Assembly (NCBI RefSeq): GCF_027172205.1
Contig: NC_070604.1
Coordinates: 106,971,851 to 107,035,850 of the forward strand
Source of the DNA: Podarcis raffonei
Lineage: Eukaryota; Chordata; Lepidosauria; Squamata; Lacertidae
Direction: 5' to 3'
Length of the DNA: 64,000 bases
The number at the start of each line of letters is the position of its first letter. The first letter of the stretch is position 1. Of the stretch, positions 21,128 to 33,394 are shown one piece after another. The translations under genes were made by a program, and so were the position numbers. Under the pieces are notes generated by a model. It was not told where the DNA came from. It worked only from the letters and a program-made list of their open reading frames with translations, and searched no databases.

Positions 21128-21324
21128 TATTTAGTTGTTAACTGGGCATGCTCAGTCTCTACAGGTAGAAGAAATTATACGTAACACTTGCATGGCCATC
21201 TTGACTGTGGGTCCTGCAGGACCTCCTCCCTGCTTTGTTGGCCTTTTTCCATTTGGCCTGGAAGGGCTTGGTCCTCACTGATTTCTGCTACAAAAGCTGC
21301 TGCTTTAGGTACTAGAGACCATCT

Positions 21325-21717
21325 TTTGCGGAAATAAAACCCCTGCGTCCAGTCACGCTTCCCTTGCGTCGCTCTGCTTGGGAGCTGACCTGGCAGGAGA
21401 GCAGAGTAGCAGCGGTCCTGTGTCCGTGTGAGATGAGGGATAAATCAAGTCCAGAGACAGTTCGGTTCTTATCTCTAGAAGCGTTTATTTACAAGCCATA
21501 AATCAGTCACACTCCATCGGAACTTGGTGACATTCTCAGCCGTGCTCCAAGAGCACACACGCAGCCTCTGAGCTGAGCTGCTGCTCAGGCAGAATCGAAA
21601 GCAAGTCTGAAAGCAGAGAGACGCTGTGACTCACTACTCTGCGACAAGCTCCTCCTCCTCCTCCTCCCAGATACAGGACACCACGGAGTTTTGACCCTGT
21701 CAGTTCCAAACTCCACA
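21325..21717 (-). repeat. 3' LTR of the Ty1/copia element
   Basis: On the element strand it starts TGTGGAGTTTGG and ends with CCGCAAA. It includes a GGAG-rich tract and, near its end, ggttttatttccgc. It is 393 bp, the same length as the 5' LTR. Confidence 0.95.
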
Positions 21718-24700
21718 CCCCCTCTTGTCCTGCATCTGGGGACAGTAGCCATCAATGCTTTCCCCATACACAGACCCTCACAGAACTCCTCGTGCTTCTG
21801 GAAGGTTAATGGTTTTGTGAAACCATCAGCGAGGTTCTTGGTTGAGGGACAGTACTTCAGAGCAACTAGCCCCTCATGAACGCTCTGACATACATTCCGG
21901 AACCGTATGTCCAAATGTTTGGTCCTCGCCTTGAATTGCCCTGACTCAGCTAATTTGAGGCATGGTTGATTGTCTTCATGAACCACAACGGGCAGACAAT
22001 TCTCTCCACAGATTTCCTCGACCAAACACACATAGAACTCCAGTTCTCTGCAAACCTCTGATAGCGCACTGAACTCAGCTTCAGTAGATGAAAGCGCTAT
22101 GAGACTTTGCTTCCGGGACCTCCACCCAATCACTGAGTCCCCAAACTTCACCACTAGGCCTGACACTGATTTGCGGTCCTCAAGGTTAGCCCAATCCGAA
22201 TCCACCCAGGCGGTCAGCTTGACATCGCCCTCAGCTGACATCTTGAGGCAAAAGTCTTTGGTATCTTGCAGGTAACGTAGCACCCGCTTAACACCATTCC
22301 AGGCCTGCACACTAGGACTTGAAGCCTCTCTACTGAGCAGATTGACAGCAAACGCTATGTCTGGTCTGCTCCACTGTGACAGGTACAACAGACTACCCAG
22401 AGCTGACTGAAAGAGCTCAGTATTTTCGAACACCACGCGTTCTACTTGCTGACACTCCTTCACGTACCCAGTCTCCATGGGTGATCTGGCACCTGCACAA
22501 TCAGACATCCTGAACTTCTCAAGCAACTGCTCAATCTTACCTTTCTGGCAAAGCAAAAAGCTTCCATCACTTGCTCTAGTGATCTCTACGCCTAGATAGG
22601 ACTTGACATCTCCAAGTTGCTTCAGCTTGAACCGCTTTCCAAGCTCCTTAGCAAACTTCTCCACCTGTTCACCTGTCCGTGCCATGAGCAAGATGTCATC
22701 AACAAACACCTGAGCCACTTGCTGTTGCAAGCCTGAATCTCTAATGTAAAGACAACTGTCTGCAAGAGATCTCTTAAAACCTAGCTCTTCTAAGGCTTCA
22801 TGTAGGCACATATTCCAATTCCTGGCAGATTGGCGTAATCCATAGATGGATTTGTGCAACCGCCACACGACGCCTGGCTCACTGACTTCAAACCCTGGAG
22901 GAGGAAGCATGTACAACTCCTCCTGGAGATCTGAGTTCAGGTAGGCGACATCTACATCAAAATGGTTCACCTTCCAACCTCTCTGTGCTGCTATCGCCAA
23001 AAGCGTTCTCAAAGTCTCCGCCCTTGAGGTCGGCGAATATACCTCCGTGAAGTGGACACCCCTTCTCTGTGTGAATCCACGGGCCACTAACCTCGCTTTG
23101 TACTGTGGTTCTCCTGCTTCTGTGGGTTTAAGTCGGTAAACCCATCTGCAGCCTACAGCTTGCTGGTTAGCCGGCAGCTGTGTGAGTGAGAACACTCCAA
23201 GAGACTCCATTGAGTTCATCTCCCTCTGCATCGCCTCATGCCATTTGCTGGCTTCTTCCCGAGGCAACTTCTGAACATCCTCAAAGGATTCAGGTTCACA
23301 TCTAGCCACACCAACCCAGACACTCGTGGCTTCATACCTTTCAGGTGGCTTCCCTTTGGTTGATCTTGCTGACCTCCTCAGCGTGAATTCTGGAGCTGCG
23401 CCTGATTCACCTGGATCAACCCTACTACCCTCTGTGTCAGAAACATCCCCCTCTGACCTGCTGCGCCGTTTAGGGTGAACAGCTGGTTCTGCTGGCGAGG
23501 ATGGTTCACTCCTTAGCTCAGACTTGACAGAGACCTGTGGAGGGGTCCTGGGACTCCCTTTTGGAGAGATACGGAGCCTCTCCCTTGGAGATCCCGGCTC
23601 TGGACTCTGTGGCTGTGGACTGTGCACCTCAGCAACAGGTTCAGCCTCGCCCTCCTCCTCTTCCTCATCTGAGTCTAACAGAACATCCGGGTTCCCGTGA
23701 AGACGCTTCCACCCACTCTGCTCGCAAAACTCAGCACTGCCGCTAATAAGCAGCTTGGACTGGTTGCCAGTAGGGTATGCGAAGCGCCACGCCTTTGAAC
23801 CCGGCTCATAGCCTACAAAGATCATCTTCCTAGACCTTGGCTCACCTTTTCTGCGCATGGCCTTTGGAATGAGAACCCAAGCCGTAGACCCAAAAGTGCG
23901 CAGAAAACCCACTTTAGGCTGCTTCCCATGCAGCAGAAAGTACGGTGTGTCCCCTACACTGGAATTGAACACCCTGTTCTGCAGGAAACATGCTGTTTTA
24001 TAACTCTCAGCCCAAAAACGCTGTGGCAGACCCGAGTCTGCCAGCATAGCATTCGCTGACTCCTGTAGCGTGCGAAATTTTCTCTCTGCAACCCCATTCT
24101 GTTGCGGAGAGTGGGGGGCCGTCAGTCGATGACTGATACCCTTCTGCCTGAAGAACGATTGCAGCGCAGAACCTGTGAACTCCCCCCCCCCCGATCAGAT
24201 TGAAAGGAAATCACCTTGGTAGAGAACCGTAGCTCTACCGCTGTGATCCAATCCCTGATCAGTGCAGCTGCCTCTGACTTCTGTTGCAGCGCAAAAACCC
24301 AAGAATGTTTAGAAAAATCGTCAACCAGAAGCAAAACCCATTTAGATCCAGCTAACGAAGGTGTCGGCATGGGGCCCGACAAATCTGCATGGACAAGTTC
24401 AAAGGGTTTACTGGTTCTCCTCTCTGACCTGGGGTATGAGCATGTTGTGACCTTTGATTGCTTACAGGCTTGACAATCTAGGTATTTGTCACATGCTTTG
24501 AACCTGCACCCAATGGTGTTGCCTGTGGCCTTCCTCACATATGACCACCCTACGTGCCCAAATCTCCTGTGCCATAAGTGTATACAATCATGGTGTGGTG
24601 GGACATTAGCACACTGCCCTTGGGCGTCTTCAATGGACTCTCCACTAGCCCCATTTTCCACCAGCCCCATTTTCCCACCAGCCCCATCTTCAATGGGCAT

Positions 24701-26047
24701 CTCCACCAGAAAGAGCCTGTCTCTTCTCTGGACACTGTAGATCTTCTTCCCATCCCTGTAGAAGGAACACAAATTGTTAGAGAACAGAACATCGAACCCA
24801 GCAGCCATAAGAGCTGGCACACTCAAAAGAGAGTGGGCAAGCTCTGGAACCACATAAGCTTGCACCCAATGATCTATAAAAGAACAATAAAGAAACCCAG
24901 ATTCAGTCAGTGGTCTTTGAGACCCATCTGCTAAGGTGACATAACGTCCAGTTTTAACTGTCTTGCAGTTCCTCAGGAGCCCTCTAGAGGTCACTAGGCA
25001 ATGCGAAGCTCCCGAATCGACCACGAGAGATAAAGAGTGTCTCTGGCTGTTTTCCAAAGATGCCGTGGCGTTGCTCGCACTCCCATCGGTTGCCATGGCC
25101 ACAGCCTCCCCCCGACTGAGGCTTTTGCCTTTTCTCAGAGACACCATCGCAGCTGTGAGGTGATAAGACGCCTTGTCTTTGTTTTTCTCCTGGCCTGCTG
25201 CTTTCCCACGTCTTTGCTGGGAACCGGCCTTGGGAACCTGCTTTGTTGACGTTCCACGCCGGCCGGTCTCCTTGGCGCCACCCTGCACCTCTAGCGGACA
25301 ATTGCGGACCAGATGTGTGTTGCTACCACACCGATAGCAGCTCTTGGAAACAAAGGCTCTTACACAGTCCTCGCCACTTCTGGCTGCTGCCCCCCCACTG
25401 CTTCTTGGGGTGCAGCCTGTGCCCTCTTCCACAGCTCTCAGCCTCTCTCCAGCACACAGTCCATCACACAGACGTGTCGAAGCATTGCAACAGCCTTCCA
25501 ACACAGTCCCAGCCCCCACTGGGCTTCCAGCCCCCTCTGGTCTGGCTCTCACTTCGGCCTGAGGCTTAATCCCTTGGCCCTCGGCTTCCTCCCGGCCCTT
25601 GGCTCCTGCTGAGCTTTCGCACAGACTCCTCAGCACCTGCCAGGCGGCCTGAGCCGATTTAACGCCCTCCAGGTGGGGCAACAGCAAAGCGTCCACACTT
25701 GCTTTCAAGATGCAGAGCTCTCTCTGCTCTCTCTCACTTAGCAGAGCAGTAGCATGCATGGGTGGGGCCGGCTCCTTCTGGACTGGACTCCAGAGCCCTG
25801 TGGCCACAAACCACCCCCTTGCTCTTCTTGACCAGGCCTCCCAGTTGGCCCCATTCAGCCACTCACCGGGGTAGCTGTCTTGGCTCTGCTGTGCCTGTGC
25901 AGCAGCCATTCTTCCTCCCCCCGGGGCTTCAGCGTACTCACAGTGCCAGCAAGCCGGACTCTCGAAGCAGCCGTTCCTCTTGGCTCTTGGCTCCGCTCTC
26001 CAGCATCCTCCCACTGCCCTTCCTGGCAGGAGATGACAGCAACTCAC
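21585..26047 (-). pseudogene. Ty1/copia gag-pol region (fossil)
   Basis: Read from right to left on the minus strand. Gag comes first, with EWLNGANWEAWSRRARGW and a zinc knuckle CYRCGSNTHLVRNC. Then the protease core VVDSGASHCLV; the integrase zinc-binding part (LWHRRFGHVGW ... CQACKQSK) and the HADLSGP and SDRG segments of its catalytic core; an acidic and Ser/Pro-rich linker; the reverse transcriptase (FDVDVAYLNSDL and catalytic FVDDILL); and RNase H (AWVDSDWANLEDRKS, ALSSTEAEFSAL). It lies between the two LTRs and would be transcribed from the right-hand LTR. About one break is present. It is a retrotransposon fossil, not a host gene. Confidence 0.93.
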
Positions 26048-26102
26048 CGCTGGCAGCCTTCTCCCTTCTCACACTTGTCAGGAAACACGTACCGCCATAA
26101 CC

Positions 26103-26495
26103 TTTGCGGAAATAAAACCCCTGCGTCCAGTCACGCTTCCCTTGCGTCGCTCTGCTCGGGAGCTGACCTGGCAGGAGAGCAGAGTAGCAGCGGTCCTGTG
26201 TCCGTGTGAGATGAGGGATAAATCAAGTCCAGAGACAGTTCGGTTCTTATCTCTAGAAGCGTTTATTTACAAGCCATAAATCAGTCACACTCCATCGGAA
26301 CTTGGTGACATTCTCAGCCGTGCTCCAAGAGCACACACGCAGCCTCTGAGCTGAGCTGCTGCTCAGGCAGAATCGAAAGCAAGTCTGAAAGCAGAGAGAC
26401 GCTGTGACTCACTACTCTGCGACAAGCTCCTCCTCCTCCTCCTCCCAGATACAGGACACCACGGAGTTTTGACCCTGTCAGTTCCAAACTCCACA
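26103..26495 (-). repeat. 5' LTR of the Ty1/copia element
   Basis: Identical in length and almost in sequence to the copy at 21325-21717; I count one difference (ctgctcggg here, ctgcttggg there). The primer-binding GGTTATGG lies immediately inside it. Confidence 0.95.
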
Positions 26496-26500
26496 CATCT

Positions 26501-28570
26501 TACCCACAAGTCCAGAAAAATAGGCTGCTCAGGATGCCTAGAGACCATCAGAGTGGGGCAGAAATTAAGGGCTTCTGTTTGGGCCAAGATTGAATTTTGA
26601 TGCTGTGTTGTTTTTGCTGTTTTGTATTCTGTTGTTAGTCCTTATATTATTAATTATAAAGGGGCTGTTTAATTTAATGAAGGAGGTGCTTTCGTTTACT
26701 TAATGATTAAATAATTGTTATGTTTTGTGCCTTGTGAATTACGTATTTTTTTCTGTTGTGAGCCACCTTGAGCTTGGCTTGCTATGGAGAAGTGGTATAC
26801 AGATCAGTGGTAATGATGATGGCATTTGTGATCATTTAATAATTCTCTTTCTTTTTTTAAAAAAAGCACCAAATATTTATTTATATGAGGACCTCCGATC
26901 CAAGTTTCTGACAGGCTCGTATCTGTTTATCTTCATTGTGGCAATGCAGCATCACTCACTGGATCACTCACTTGGCTCAAAGTCCACAATTCTATGGTTA
27001 TCTCTCTCTCTTTTTGAGAGCTGCACAGTTCTTTCTGTGTACATTTCATACGTGATGGAATGGTTGGATTCAGAGCCTTCTTGGTGGTGGCTCCTTATGT
27101 TGGGGAGATTTGCCTGCAAAGATTTTAGAGAAATCACAGGCTTTTAGAGAACTTTTAGAAACTTTGAATTTACTTTTTAATGTTGAGACTGCTGTTGCTG
27201 TTCTTTCTTGTCGGTTTCTACTGCTGTTCTGCTTTAGTTTTGGGTACTGAAGGTGCAGAAAATAAATGGTGCGAGTGAGCGAATAAGAAAATAAATGGTG
27301 TGAAATTGGGTGCGTCATGGAAGTGTAGGCAAAGTGAAGCTTTGGTGCATCAAAATAAACATCTTTTGGAATCTCAAGCATTCTTATTTTAAGGTCTTCA
27401 TAGAAACGTCCTGCTCTTCTGCTCTTTCATGATTTTTAATTCTGCCAACAGCCTAAATTGCAGCAGACTCAAATAAATTTTGCTACTTCAAGTGCGAAGC
27501 GTTTAGAAGCCAAGGGTAAAGGGTTTTGTGTGTGAGAGAGAATTTTTTTTGTTTTTTGTAGCATACACCTTTGCTTTATGGTGAGTTATTTATCTTGGAC
27601 AGAAATGCGGCAGCTGTTATAGGTCAAAATCATCGTAATGAGTTAATGATCTTCTCCGCTTTTTGGCTGCTGAGAAAAAACTTGGTTCCATCTGAAATTT
27701 TGTACTTGAGCTCCCTAGCTTACCAGGAATGAGGTTTAAGTGTTTTGTTTTGTAGCAGCAGTAGAACAAAGTCATTAAGCTAGTCGCCATTCATCACATC
27801 TTGTGGCAGTCAATTCCTTAAGTTAAATATGCAATGGTTTCCTTTCCTTAGCCATCCTAAAACAGCCCAATAAAACACAGTCATACACGTTTTAATTCAT
27901 ATGTTAAATTGTATTTGTTAAATTTATATTCCATCCTTCTTCCAAGGTACCCCACGTTAACATGATCATGTGAAATAGTGTGCACTTTCTCCAGTTTGGA
28001 GATTGAGTAGCGATTAATCTATTATTTTAGAAATAATAGCATAGGGTTTTAATGAATGTGGGTCTCCTTTAGGTCAGGAGTTGGCAACTTTAAGTATATG
28101 GGGACTCCCAGGCTGTCACTGTTTTGGGGCAGGATTCAGTCACAAACTTGCAAATTTAGGTTGTGCAATTAAAGCTGAACAGAGCTCTTGTACAACAACA
28201 AACCCATTGATTTTTTACAGTAAGGAAAGTGACAGGACAGTTTGAGATAACAGTTGCTTGATGTAATGGCCTAGAATCTGCCCTGAAAACAAATTGATAA
28301 ATAGCTGGCATTATCTAAACTCTGCGCAAAGTTTGTGCAAACAAATGAGGATGAACGCTCGACAAACAGGTCATCTGGAATCGGCCTGAGCCTCTGGGGA
28401 TTCGAGAGGTCAGGTGGCTGGCTGTAGTTGTCATTTCAGCTGCGTAGGCTTCACCGTGGAGCAGGAAATTCCACACAGATTCCTGTAAGACATCAGGGAG
28501 TCTTTGAGTGAATGTGTTACTATAACATTTTCCTGTTGTCGCCCTCCTTGTCCATGAGAGTGGGTGGGGT
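26501..28570. other. Unmarked, with a small CR1/L3-like piece
   Basis: About 2 kb with no supported gene. At 27777-27850 the sequence tcatcacatcttgtggcagt plus following bases resembles the minus-strand CR1/L3-like LINE seen at 39665-40978. The rest is AT-rich and I cannot name it. Confidence 0.4.
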
Positions 28571-28574
28571 AGTC

Positions 28575-28693
28575 AGCATACTGCCCTCCAAATGTTTGTT
28601 TCCTCCAACTACCAGCAGGTTCAACCAGCAGAAATGTTGTTGGTCAGGGATAATGGAAGCTGTAGTCTGGCAGAATCTGGAGAGCACCCATAT
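28575..28693. mobile_element. Foldback MITE fragment, family of 29072
   Basis: The sequence ctgccctccaaatgtttg ... gttggtcagggataatggaa ... cagaatctggagagcaccc follows the same foldback plan as 29072-29207 and 10269-10391. The ends are diverged and no duplication is readable. Confidence 0.55.
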
Positions 28694-29071
28694 TAGCTAC
28701 CGCTGTGTTGCTTTATGCTGAGAGTGGATCTCACTTCCCTATATGGGGGACAATGGGCATTTTAACATTGAAGCTAGGTCACTGAAGACATCTCTTTCTG
28801 TGCAGTACTTGAATAGGTCCATGAATGGTCTTTTGTATACTACATCTTGATTTATCGTGCAGTGACGTTCTCATAAATCAGTTGAGGCCAATGAACGTGC
28901 CCTTAGGCAGCAAGAAGTCAGAAATATAGACCAGTTGGGGGGGAAACAGCTGAACTTTTCCTGGATTTTCAATTTCAGGCTGTAGATAAAGAGTTGCTGC
29001 TGGAATGAAAATAAATGATAATAGTGGAGGAGACCTGGGTTGTATGAGTAAATGCTTGTGACTAACTAAAG

Positions 29072-29207
29072 CAGAGTTTCCCAGAATTGGGTCTCCAGCT
29101 GGTTTCGGACTACAATTCCCATCATCCCTGACCACTGGTCCTGCTAGCTAGGGATGATGGGCATTGTAGTCCAAAAACAGCTGGAGACCCAAGTTTGGGA
29201 AGCACTG
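29072..29207. mobile_element. hAT-like foldback MITE
   Basis: Begins CAGAGTTTCCCAGAATTGGG and ends GGGAAGCACTG; the arms ggtctccagctg / cagctggagacc are nearly exact inverted repeats, with gggatgatgg centres. The flanking 8-mers aactaaag and tcctagag match at five of eight positions, consistent with an old hAT duplication. Confidence 0.75.
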
Positions 29208-29270
29208 TCCTAGAGAGTTCCACTCCGCGCCCCCCCCCCATTGGCATTTTGTGATGCGGTCTTGAGTAAT

Positions 29271-29340
29271 AGCACCATTTTAGCATTTGTAGATAGACCA
29301 TTTCCCCACAGCACCATTTTAGCATTTGTAAATGGACCAC
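29271..29340 (+). repeat. Short tandem duplication
   Basis: Two copies of agcaccattttagcatttgt plus aratrgacca lie about 41 bp apart. Confidence 0.8.
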
Positions 29341-29529
29341 AAGATGTAGTGATGGCCTCCAACTTGGGTGGATTTAAAAGAGGGTTAGACATATTAAGGG
29401 AGGACAAGGCTATTGAAGTCTACTACTCACAGTGGCTGTGTTGGAGGCCTCTGAAAATCCAGTTTCTGGGAGTCAGAAGCAAGGAGAGCACTGTTGTACG
29501 CAAGTCCTTCTTATGGGCTTCCCAGAGGC

Positions 29530-30312
29530 TGTGGCACCAACTTGAACAAAATATTTTTTTGAGGGGGCCACATCACGCCCCCTCTGAGCTGGGGACTGGT
29601 CTGGCATGCCCTCATGAAGGCACAGTGAATGCAGGCGTTCTGTCACATGCCTCTCGCCATCCAGGTGCCTGCCTCTCCTACGCCCGAAGCCCACTGGCCA
29701 GGAAGAAGAAGAAGAGAAGAGTTTGGATTTGATATCCCGCTTTATCACTACCTGAAGGAGTCTCAAAGGGGCTAACATTCTTCAGAGAAGTGTGACTAGC
29801 CCAAGGTCACCCAGCAGCTGCATGTGGAGGAGCAGGGAAGCAAACCCGGTTCCCCAGATTACAAGTCTACTGCTCTTAACCACTACACCACACCGGCTCT
29901 CAGTGTGCTCTCTCAGGAGTGCTTAGTGGTGCCCGGACTGGCACCGTGGTAGTTTGGGAGTTATCCCAGAGGGGGCTGCTGTCCCTGCTGCAGGAAGGCC
30001 ACCTCTGCTGGCTCGCCGGTCCTTGCCAAGCTATACCTGGAGCTGAGCTGCTCCATGCCAAGCTACACAGAGGGAGGAAGCACAGGAAGGAGAGATGGGT
30101 AGCCAGACCGGGGGGGGGCAGACATTCCCCCTTGTTCCTCCTGGAGACAAGCCGGAAACAGAGGGCACTGACAGCCCCCCCCCCCCCGGGGGAGGCAGCA
30201 GACCGAGGAAGACAGGTGGGTAGGTGGAGAAAATATTGAGGGGATTGTGCCCCCAGAAGAAAATTATTGGGGGGTCCCAAGGGGCCCCAGCCCCCTTGAG
30301 TTGGTGCCTATG
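29530..30312. mobile_element. hAT-type element nested in the LINE
   Basis: The ends TGTGGCACCAACTTGA and GAGTTGGTGCCTATG are inverted, and cccRaggc (8-9 bp, one mismatch) flanks both sides (29521-29529 and 30313-30321). The interior is GC-rich with a long G/C run near 30105-30190 and no transposase. A tRNA SINE sits inside at 29703-29897. Confidence 0.8.
29703..29897 (-). mobile_element. tRNA-derived SINE, internally deleted
   Basis: Same family as 9040 and 10003, in reverse: tail gaagaagaagagaagagttt, body tcaccagcagctgcatgtgg (approximate), head ttaaccactacaccacaccg. Compared with 10003-10252 it lacks about 55 bp between gggctaacattct and tcagagaagtgtg. It lies inside the hAT element. Confidence 0.88.
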
Positions 30313-30399
30313 CCCAAAGGCCTCTGGTTTTGTCACTGTGAGAACAGGATGTTCCACTACATGGGCCTTTGACATGATCCAGTTCTTATGATCTCAGTA

Positions 30400-32035
30400 A
30401 GGCTGTTATTGAATATTTAAGCCCTGCTTTTGGGGCTTCAGGAATTTGAATTAGTCATGCCAAGAATCACCAACTTGCTATGTTAATGGGACCTGGGATT
30501 TATTATATTGCTGGGGTTGACTGAGAAGGCCGGGTTCCTCCTCTCCATCCTTGCCTGAGTCAACTCAGTTGTGTGTTGTTGTTTTTTTAAAAGAAATCTT
30601 CAAAGTTAATCCACAGGTGGTGGGAACTCTGAGTTACGCAATGTGACAAAAAGCCAAGCGGTGAGGTTAGGCACTCTGTAACCAACTCGTCCGTTCATTT
30701 ATAGCTTCTGTAGAAAAGCAAAACATGGCAGTGTTCCTTCCCTACCCAAACAGTAAAACCGATGAGCGATTGCACCAGGCTTGAAGCTACAGCTGTGGGA
30801 AGCATCAAAAGCTTTTACCACTTGAAAGTTCTTGAAGGAAAAGGTTGCAGGCAAGAGCTAGGTGCCAGATAAGATCCACGAGTGATAAGGGCCGGCTGTT
30901 TTTGTTAATCTGGTAGAATTGGCATCTTTCAAAATTTAAAAAATGGGCTTTCAGTGGAGAAAGTTGTCCTAACATTATGGGAGAGGAGCATTACTTAAAT
31001 ATAAGTTCAAACAAACGACAATAAGCAGACCCTCTGAAATCTGTGTGACTTAAAGTTTATGGCTCATGGATCTTGTATGGCTAACAAGACAGTCCTAACC
31101 ATGTCTTCTCAGAAATAAATTCTACTGGATTCAGTAGAGCTTATTCCCAGATTAAGGTAGTTAGGATTACAGCAGCTTAAGTCTAAATCCAACCCTTGGA
31201 CCGTACCATTTGTTGGTTAGATTTTTCACTGAAAAAATAAACTAAATGATTAATTTTGCCTATTGATTGTGCAGCAGAATTTCAGGCTTGACCCAGGAGT
31301 GGAGCTGTGGCTGGTGGTGTTGGGCCAATTCAGGCTCTGATGAGGTTGCACCCCCTCAAAAAAATGCACCCGGGGCCACTGCCCCCCCAGCCCTCATACA
31401 ATACCACTGGTGTGCAGAATGTCTAGTATAGTTTCACCCCCTAATGCATTATTACTTTGTCAATGACATGTTTCAGAATGCACTCACAAAAAACTGGAGG
31501 GCTCTGACCTGAGACAATGCTCCAAAAAGAGAAGAAAAAAGGGAGCTTCTGACTTAAAACAGTCGCATGAAATGTGCTCCAGACTTAATATGCCCTCATT
31601 TTACTAACTGCCACCGATTCTCTCCCCTGCATTTCTGTAAAATTGTAACTATCACATGTTCTCAAATTTGTGAAGTTGTTTGTCTCTCAGCATCCCCAAC
31701 CCCCGGCAGTAGCTTGTCCCGCAAGTAGATTAAGAGAGAATGAAAAAGTTACTATCTGATTTGCCGCAGAAATCACATTGACTCATTTGGTGCCTCTCGG
31801 GTCCTCCGGCCCCCGCAGAGAAATTACCAGCGCACAACAAACCTGAAACCCTTTGTCTGTAAATTTTGGCAAAACCTGAAATCTCACTTCATTTTTGTAG
31901 CAATGTGTAAAATGTACAGCATCTGTGGTCAGGCTCAGCTGTGCCTTTACAAATGCTACTTAGTTGGTTTAAGACCAGAATCCTAGAATCCTTTTGCTAA
32001 TTAATTAATTACCTAAATTGCTAAAATGGTAGTTT
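30400..32035. other. Mostly unmarked; one small repeat
   Basis: At 31083-31181 there is a diverged copy of a short palindromic repeat also seen at 45076-45150 and 55785-55868. A decayed hAT-like segment may lie at about 31299-31412. The stretch 31730-31990 looks unique. No gene is supported. Confidence 0.4.
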
Positions 32036-32040
32036 TGCTA

Positions 32041-32083
<43 letters not shown>
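32041..32083. repeat. AAT microsatellite
   Basis: About 13 units of aat/taa. Confidence 0.95.
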
Positions 32084-32085
<2 letters not shown>

Positions 32086-32169
32086 TACTCCTGAAATGTT
32101 AGGTCCATTTATAGGTTTTGATCTCTGGATTGGGCTCAGGTAAACAAGGCTGTTGGATGCCAGGCATGT

Positions 32170-32535
32170 TAAGACCTACCCAGACCCTGATATCATCTTC
32201 TGAGGCCCTTCTTTGTGTGCCTCCTCCTTGAAATGTCTGGAGGGTGGCATCACGAAAACAGGCCTTCTCTGCAGTGCCTCCTCGTCTGTGGAATGCTCCC
32301 CCCAGGGAAGTTCGCCTGGCATCTTCATTGTGCACCTTTAGGCGCCAGGCAAAAACATTCCTTTTTAACCAGGCCTTTGGCTGATGTGTTTCACATCCTA
32401 TGCCCTTTTAAAACGTGGCACTTTTCTGGGGGGGTTGATATTGGGTTGTTTTTATTCCGATTATATATGTTGTGACCTTTTCTGTGAACCGCCCTGAAAC
32501 CTCCAGGTATAGGGCAGTATACAAATTCAATCAAT

Positions 32536-32567
<32 letters not shown>

Positions 32568-32570
32568 GGC
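32170..32570 (+). mobile_element. L2 LINE 3' end
   Basis: One frame reads like the C-terminus of an L2 reverse transcriptase (RLWNA, PREVRLA, LCTFRRQAKTFLFNQAFG and stop), followed by a 3' UTR (gtgaaccgccctgaaacctc) and a gaaa repeat (32541-32566). The copy at 45190-45510 is homologous. It is severely 5'-truncated and its frame is interrupted. Confidence 0.88.
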
Positions 32571-32819
32571 AGTATTTAGACTGCTAAATGCTAAATAAGG
32601 GAGAGCTGTTGTGGAATCAGTGCCTTGCTTCTGCACTTCATTGGACGCATTTGATTGGCCACTGTTAGGAACAGGATGGTGATAAATGGAAGGGCTGTAG
32701 GTCAGTAGCAGGGAGCCTGCTTTGTGCAGGCAACCCCTGTTTTAGGTGTGACCGATATGTGCAATCGTGCACAGCGCCAAACCCAGAAGGGACCCAGAAA
32801 CATCATAAAATACGTCACT

Positions 32820-33331
32820 AACAGGGTGGACAGCATCTTAAAAAGCAGAGACATCACCTTGCCAACAAAGGTCCATATAGTTAAAGCTATGGTTTTCCCA
32901 GTAGTGATGTATGGAAGTGAGAGCTGGACCATAAAGAAGGCTGATCGCCGAAGAATTGATGCTTCTGAATTATGGTGCTGGAGGAGACTCTTGAGAGTCC
33001 CATGGACTGCAAGAAGATCAAACCTATCCATTCTTAAGGAAATCAGCCCTGAGTGCTCACTGGAAGGACAGATCCTGAAGCTGAGGCTCCAATACTTTGG
33101 CCACCTCATGAGAAGAGAAGACTCCCTGGAAAAGACCCTGATGTTGGGAAAGATTGAGGGCACAAGGAGAAGGGGACGACAGAGGATGAGATGGTTGAAC
33201 AGTCTTCTCAAAGCTACCAGCATGAGTTTGACCAAACTGCGGGAGGCAGTAGAAGACAGGAGTGCCTGGCGTGCTCTGGTCCAGGGGGTCACGAGGAGTC
33301 GGACACGACTTAAACGACTAAACAACAACAG
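32820..33331 (+). mobile_element. BovB (RTE) LINE 3' end
   Basis: An open frame encodes the BovB C-terminus: NRVDSILKSRDITLPTKVH, IVKAMVFPVVMYGSESWT, RIDASELWCWRRLLRVPWT, SLEGQILKLRLQYFGHLMRR, EDSLEKTLMLGKIEGT and DRSAWRALVQGVTRSRT. It ends in a short aacgactaaacaacaaca tail. The 5' edge is uncertain by tens of bases. The frame that extends past 33331 to 33839 is unrelated flanking sequence. Confidence 0.93.
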
Positions 33332-33394
33332 GATGAAATGGGATGTTTCAATAGCACACCATTGCACACCCGGAACTTACCCCCCCCCACACAC

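Larger units (their letters stand above)
21325..26495 (-). mobile_element. Ty1/copia LTR retrotransposon, nearly whole
   Basis: Two 393-bp LTRs flank a minus-strand internal region and the whole is bounded by the 5-bp duplication catct (21320-21324 and 26496-26500). Next to the 5' LTR (right side) is GGTTATGG, which matches the copia-type primer site complementary to an internal part of initiator tRNA-Met. A purine tract aagaggggg abuts the 3' LTR. The gene order (gag, protease, integrase, RT, RNase H) is that of Ty1/copia, with integrase before RT. It looks nearly whole with about one break in the coding part. The LTRs differ at one position by eye, so the insertion is recent. Confidence 0.95.
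29334..30395 (+). mobile_element. CR1/L3-like LINE 3' end, interrupted
   Basis: The two outer parts (29334-29529 and 30313-30395) join into one LINE 3' region: ggatttaaaagagggttaga, then a 3' UTR, then actgtgagaacaggatgttc, acatgggcctttgacatgat and ccagttcttatg. The same family in reverse is seen at 63517-63800. The middle is a hAT element that itself carries a tRNA SINE. Confidence 0.8.

Noticed and set aside
21585-26047. Long frames as host genes
   Set aside because: Flanking LTRs, duplication and gag-protease-integrase-RT order identify a Ty1/copia element.
31299-31412. Possible hAT MITE
   Set aside because: The ends are too diverged and I could not find an 8-bp duplication.
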